Shown: positions 59,573 to 64,000 of the stretch, piece after piece | Position numbering within the stretch: position 1 is the stretch's first letter | How the letters are laid out: the number at the start of each line of letters is the position of its first letter | Assembly (NCBI GenBank): GCA_002842495.1 | Contig: PHDB01000006.1 | Coordinates: forward strand, 1 to 64,000 | Reading direction: 5' to 3' | Length of the DNA: 64,000 nt | From: Bacteroidetes bacterium HGW-Bacteroidetes-6 | GTDB taxonomy: Bacteria > Bacteroidota > Bacteroidia > Bacteroidales > DTU049 | Notes under the pieces: generated by a model | Told to the model about the DNA's origin: nothing | Seen by the model: only the letters and a program-made list of their open reading frames with translations | Databases searched by the model: none | Position numbers and translations under genes: made by a program

Positions 59573-60804
59573 CTTCCGGACTCTACAATACGAAAGAGTT
59601 TATCGCCACGGCGAACCAAACGATCAACTTTAAATGCAAACAAACGTCCTTTTGGCGCAAAAGGTTCTAGTCCTTTATCGAGATGAATGTCTTCAAGAAC
59701 ACCCTCATACAGGCCTGTAGATGGGCCTGTTATGGTAATTTTTGTTCCCGAAAACACTTCAGATGTTTCCGCTCTGGCTTCAGCAACACCTAAATTTGAA
59801 AAGTAATTGGTGATTTTTCCAATAAATTCTCTACGCTCTGTAGCAGAACTCCCATGTTTCTCGCTCCACTCGCCTATGGTTTTGCCCATGTAATAACCAT
59901 CCCAAAATCCCCGATTGTAAACCTTTGCCAGACGATTCATCCATTTTTCAACACGACTTTCTGAAAAAGTGCCGTCGCTAACCGCTTGTATTGCTTCGCG
60001 ATAAACCTTAACAACCGCACTCACATATTCTGGAGGACGACCTCGACCTTCGATTTTAAGCACAGACACTCCCGCATCAATAAGTTTATCGACAAAACCA
60101 ACTGTGCATAAGTCTTTTGGCGACATAATATATTTATTATCAACCACAAGCTCAACTCCTCCTTCAAGGTCGGTTACCCGATAAGGTCTGCGACATATCT
60201 GTGTACATGCACCGCGATTTGCGCTGCTATTTGTATTATCAAGGCTTAGGTAACATTTTCCGCTAACAGCCATACAAAGGGCCCCATGAGCAAAAGCTTC
60301 AAGTCGAACTAATTGTCCTGATGGACCACAAATATTTTGGGTTTGAATACCAGAAGCGAGACTTTTCACCTGTTCCAGATTCATCTCACGGGAAAGTACC
60401 ATAACATCGGCCCATCTAGAGAAAAACCTAACCGCTTCGATATTAGTGATGTTCGATTGTGTTGAAAGATGAACATGAAGTCCAAGCTCACGTGCTTTCT
60501 CAAGAACTGCAATATCGGTGGCAATTACAGCATCAATGCCATTATGTGCAGCAATTGTCAAAATACGCCCAACCTCCTCAAGTTCGTTATCGAAAACAAC
60601 TGTATTTAAAGCCAACCATGCTTTTGCACCAAAATTGCGGCAAAGCCTTACAATCTGCGGCAAATCATCTGCTTGAAAATTCACAGCCGAGCCAGATCGC
60701 ATATTAAGTTTTCCGACACCAAAATAGACCGACGATGCACCACCTTCCAATGCTGCATGTAACGACTCAAAAGAGCCTACGGGAGCTGTAATTTCTACAT
60801 TCAT
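59569..60804 (-). CDS. U32 family peptidase-like protein (possible RNA-modification function)
   Basis: VEITAPVGSFESLHAALEGGASSVYFGVGKLNMRS, HLSTQSNITNIEAVRFFSRWADVMVLSREMNLEQV, FAHGALCMAVSGKCYLS, NRGACTQICRRPY. Confidence 0.9.
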   Translation of the reverse strand: MNVEITAPVGSFESLHAALEGGASSVYFGVGKLNMRSGSAVNFQADDLPQIVRLCRNFGAKAWLALNTVVFDNELEEVGRILTIAAHNGIDAVIATDIAVLEKARELGLHVHLSTQSNITNIEAVRFFSRWADVMVLSREMNLEQVKSLASGIQTQNICGPSGQLVRLEAFAHGALCMAVSGKCYLSLDNTNSSANRGACTQICRRPYRVTDLEGGVELVVDNKYIMSPKDLCTVGFVDKLIDAGVSVLKIEGRGRPPEYVSAVVKVYREAIQAVSDGTFSESRVEKWMNRLAKVYNRGFWDGYYMGKTIGEWSEKHGSSATERREFIGKITNYFSNLGVAEARAETSEVFSGTKITITGPSTGLYEGVLEDIHLDKGLEPFAPKGRLFAFKVDRLVRRGDKLFRIVESGS

Positions 60805-60917
60805 GGCACAAAGATACGGAAAGAGCTCGAAATGTTTTTTTGTTAAATTGAGCTTGTAATCAAAAAATATTTATACTTTTGAAAAAACAATCTAATCGTT
60901 AAACCAAAATTGAAACC

Positions 60918-61415
60918 ATGAAAAAACTTTTTCTCTTTATCGGAATTGTTTTTGCAGGAACCATGATTGCATGCGGTCCTACCACAGACGACGCCATTAA
61001 ACACAATGACGGCATTGTTGCCGATCAGAAAAAACTTCTCGAAATGGAGAATGACTTTGTTAACACAATTGTTGACGGAGACGAAATCGCTGACATCAAG
61101 AAAGCTTATAAAGAATACAATGCTTTCATTGAAGAGACACTGAAGAAGTACGAAGACATGGACGAATTCGACAGCAACGATACTTTCAGAAAAGCTATGC
61201 TTGATCTTTTGAAAGAATTTCAGGATGTTGCCAACAACGAGTACAAAGAAATGGTTGACATTTACACCATGGATGCTGAAGATTTGACTGAAGACGACTT
61301 CACCCGCTGGGAAGAACTTGCTCAAATTGTTGAAGACAAAGAAGGCAAAGCAAACGACTCTTTCCTGGACAAGCAGAAAGAATTTGCAAAAGAATACAAC
61401 TTCACACTTGAATAG
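60918..61415 (+). CDS. Lipoprotein of unknown function (paralog of the next gene)
   Basis: MKKLFLFIGIVFAGTMIACGPTTDDAIKHNDGIVADQKKLLEMENDF...; lipobox at IAC. Confidence 0.78.
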   Translation: MKKLFLFIGIVFAGTMIACGPTTDDAIKHNDGIVADQKKLLEMENDFVNTIVDGDEIADIKKAYKEYNAFIEETLKKYEDMDEFDSNDTFRKAMLDLLKEFQDVANNEYKEMVDIYTMDAEDLTEDDFTRWEELAQIVEDKEGKANDSFLDKQKEFAKEYNFTLE

Positions 61416-61431
61416 AAGTTAATTTCATTAA

Positions 61432-61460
61432 AAAGGGCTGTCTTTTATAGACGGCCTTTT
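61432..61460 (+). terminator. Intrinsic terminator between the two paralogs
   Basis: AAAGGGCTGTCT / AGACGGCCTTTT stem with G-U pairs, then T-run. Confidence 0.75.
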
Positions 61461-61499
61461 TTTTAGTCAAAATTTTCAACTCATTAAAAAAAATGAAAA

Positions 61500-61997
61500 A
61501 TGAAAAAATTGCTGATTTTGCTATTCTCAATCATATTAGCTACAGGATTAAGCGCGCAAACTAAAGACCAGGCAATTGGTTTCAACGACAAAATCGTTGC
61601 CGACCAAAAGAAGATGCTGATTCTCGAAGATCATTTTATCACATCTATTATCAATGATATGGGAGGAGACACTATCCAGCTTGAATACGAAATATATTGT
61701 GACTTCATGCAGTATACTCTCGACAAGTACTCGAAGATGAAAAAATTCGACAAGAAGGACACTTTTCGTAAAGCTCTGATTGAACTCCTGACAAATTTTC
61801 TTCAAGTCGCAAAAACAGAGTACAAAGAAATGCTCGACATTTATGCTATTCCAACGGATAAGCTCACCGACGAACATTACAACAGATGGACCGAGCTCTC
61901 TAACATTATTGATAAAAAAGAAAACACATACAACGAAAGCTTTCTTGATGCACAAAAAGCTTTTGCCAGCGAATACAGCTTTTCTTTAGTCGATTAA
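61500..61997 (+). CDS. Secreted paralog of the 60918 lipoprotein without lipobox Cys
   Basis: MKKLLILLFSIILATGLSAQTKDQAIGFNDKIVADQKKMLILEDHFITSII...; same length and conserved YKEMxDIY, FRKAxxxLL. Confidence 0.78.
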   Translation: MKKLLILLFSIILATGLSAQTKDQAIGFNDKIVADQKKMLILEDHFITSIINDMGGDTIQLEYEIYCDFMQYTLDKYSKMKKFDKKDTFRKALIELLTNFLQVAKTEYKEMLDIYAIPTDKLTDEHYNRWTELSNIIDKKENTYNESFLDAQKAFASEYSFSLVD

Positions 61998-62084
61998 GTC
62001 TTAATTACCTATTCAAATATTCGTTTACCATAAGCTTGCAAATATTTGTACTTTTGCTATCATCAATACAGAATACTTTCCTAT

Positions 62085-62657
62085 ATGAAATATTCACTCA
62101 TTCTCCTTTCTGCTCTCATTGTGTTCCTTTCTGCATGCGGCCCTTCCGACGAAACCAAAAAAGCTGCCAACGATGTTTTCAAAGAAACACATCGAAACGT
62201 AAACAATGTAATTGCAACCGACAGCAGCTATGCTTTGTGTATGCAATATTTATTGCGTGAAATTCAGGCTCCCGACTTAAAAAAAGCAAGGAAAAAAGTG
62301 CGTGAAATTACTGACAGCATCGGTCGTCTTGATATATATATCGAATCTCTCATCTCCGAAATAAATACGGCTTCCGCAACTATCGATTCAATGAACAGAA
62401 ATACGGAAAAATTCACGCTACTTGCTGCTGCTGACACCTTAATCGACAAGTACAACATGGTGGCTGCCAATATCTATACCAAAATAGCCAATCAGCTTCG
62501 GCATGTTTCGTTGCCGGTAAAAGATGCTGAATACACAATTGTACTGCAACTAACATATCAGGCCGATTCGATTCTGAATAGCTCGGTGGAACGTTTCAAC
62601 AATGAAAGTGCGGCCTTTTTCGAGGAATATTCCCTCAAAGACTTTAGCGAGAAATAA
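62085..62657 (+). CDS. Lipoprotein of unknown function
   Basis: [39 protein letters not shown]...; lipobox LSAC; start placed at 62085. Confidence 0.75.
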   Translation: MKYSLILLSALIVFLSACGPSDETKKAANDVFKETHRNVNNVIATDSSYALCMQYLLREIQAPDLKKARKKVREITDSIGRLDIYIESLISEINTASATIDSMNRNTEKFTLLAAADTLIDKYNMVAANIYTKIANQLRHVSLPVKDAEYTIVLQLTYQADSILNSSVERFNNESAAFFEEYSLKDFSEK

Positions 62658-64000
62658 GTTTAATATTCAATTCGTCGAGCTGCTGAGAGCTAACAGTTGA
62701 AGGAGCATCGGCCATCACATCACGACCCGAGTTATTTTTCGGAAAAGCAATAAATTCACGAATATTGTTCTGACCAGCCATCATAGCAACAAACCGGTCG
62801 AAACCAAAAGCAATTCCGCCGTGAGGAGGTGCTCCGAATTCAAATGCACCTAACAAAAATCCAAATTGCGCAGTAGCTTCTTCGTCGGAAAAGCCAAGTG
62901 CTTTAAACATCTGCATTTGCAAAACCCGGTCATGAATACGAATACTTCCGCCGCCAATTTCAACTCCGTTGATAACAAGATCGTAGGCATTTGCACGCAC
63001 TTTCCCCGGGTCAGTTAATAACATCTCAATATCATCGACCACAGGCGAAGTAAACGGATGGTGCATAGCGAAAAAGCGCTTTGCTTCATCGTCCCATTCA
63101 AGTAATGGAAAATCGACCACCCACAATGGAGCAAAATGATCTGGATTTCGTAATCCCTGGCGCGAACCTAATTCGAGACGAAGCTCTCCGGCAATTGAAA
63201 AAATATTCTTCTCGGCACCAGCTACAATAAGCATTAAATCGCCATCGGACGCATGACATTTGGTCTTCCAATCTTTAAGATCATTGGCTGAGAAAAATTT
63301 ATCGACCGACGATTTGGTTGTTCCGTCTGCGGCATATTTTACCCAAATCAGACCTGAGCCACCAATCTGCGGACGTTTGACCCAGTCAGTCAAATCGTCA
63401 ATCTGTTTACGTGTATATTCAGCTGCACCTTCCACAACCAAAGCCAATACACGATCTGCATTATCGAAAACCACAAAGCCTTTGTTTTTTGCCTGTTCGC
63501 TTATATCATTTATTTGCATTCCAAACCTGATGTCAGGTTTGTCGCTTCCATAAAGCGAAATAGCATCTGAATATGGCATGCGCATAAATGGGGGCAAATC
63601 AACATTGCGAATTGTTTTCAGCAAATGGCAAGTCAACTTTTCGAACATCACCAAGACATCTTCGCGTTCAACAAACGACATTTCGCAATCGATTTGCGTA
63701 AACTCGGGTTGACGATCGGCTCGTAAATCTTCGTCGCGGAAACATCGAACAATCTGAAAGTAACGATCGAAACCCGACACCATTAAAAGTTGTTTGTAGG
63801 TTTGCGGCGACTGAGGCAACGCATAAAATTGATTTTCGTTCATTCGCGAAGGCACAATAAAATCGCGAGCACCTTCAGGTGTACTACGAATAAGATAGGG
63901 TGTTTCAATTTCCAGAAAATCGACATCACTCAAAAACTTACGAATTTCGAGAGCCATCCGATGGCGAAGCATCACATTTTGCTGCAATGGATTGCGACGC
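62644..64000 (-). CDS. aspS: Aspartyl-tRNA synthetase, N-terminus beyond the right edge
   Basis: [94 protein letters not shown]; reading frame stays open to position 64000. Confidence 0.96.
   Translation of the reverse strand, partial: RRNPLQQNVMLRHRMALEIRKFLSDVDFLEIETPYLIRSTPEGARDFIVPSRMNENQFYALPQSPQTYKQLLMVSGFDRYFQIVRCFRDEDLRADRQPEFTQIDCEMSFVEREDVLVMFEKLTCHLLKTIRNVDLPPFMRMPYSDAISLYGSDKPDIRFGMQINDISEQAKNKGFVVFDNADRVLALVVEGAAEYTRKQIDDLTDWVKRPQIGGSGLIWVKYAADGTTKSSVDKFFSANDLKDWKTKCHASDGDLMLIVAGAEKNIFSIAGELRLELGSRQGLRNPDHFAPLWVVDFPLLEWDDEAKRFFAMHHPFTSPVVDDIEMLLTDPGKVRANAYDLVINGVEIGGGSIRIHDRVLQMQMFKALGFSDEEATAQFGFLLGAFEFGAPPHGGIAFGFDRFVAMMAGQNNIREFIAFPKNNSGRDVMADAPSTVSSQQLDELNIKLISR

Noticed and set aside
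60848-60857. TTGAGCTTGT near 60848 as another copy of the REP-like core
   Set aside because: Only about 10 nt match and no palindrome around it; likely chance
1-64000. tRNA/rRNA genes, IS elements, prophage or defence systems
   Set aside because: No recognisable tRNA cloverleaf in the intergenic gaps and no transposase, integrase, restriction or Cas-like protein in the ORF set

Overview
64 kb of a Bacteroidota chromosome. The lineage call rests on type IX secretion (T9SS)/gliding genes, TAnnTTTG-type promoters and many T9SS C-terminal sorting domains. About 46 protein-coding genes are supported. Housekeeping genes are sppA (partial), class II fba, nadE, metG, dxs, a HAL-type lyase, queA, malic enzyme, ruvA, gcvH, a U32 peptidase and aspS (partial). 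T9SS/gliding genes are gldB, sprA, a porP/sprF-like gene and five large secreted cargo proteins, one of them a gingipain-like C25 protease. Accessory material includes: a metal-handling module (two HMA proteins, a TonB receptor with a vicinal Cys pair in its plug, and a His/Cys-rich small protein); an island with a membrane M50 protease-TPR protein, two S51/cyanophycinase-family proteins and a short-repeat surface protein; three tandem tonB paralogs; and a cluster of small lipoproteins/secreted proteins. No tRNA, rRNA, CRISPR array, prophage or IS element was recognised. Nothing is clearly a brand-new system. The best leads are the metal module, the S51/M50 island, the tandem TonBs, and the shared adhesin-like domain carried on two cargo proteins with different T9SS sorting signals. 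All family names come from reading the sequences; no database search was run.
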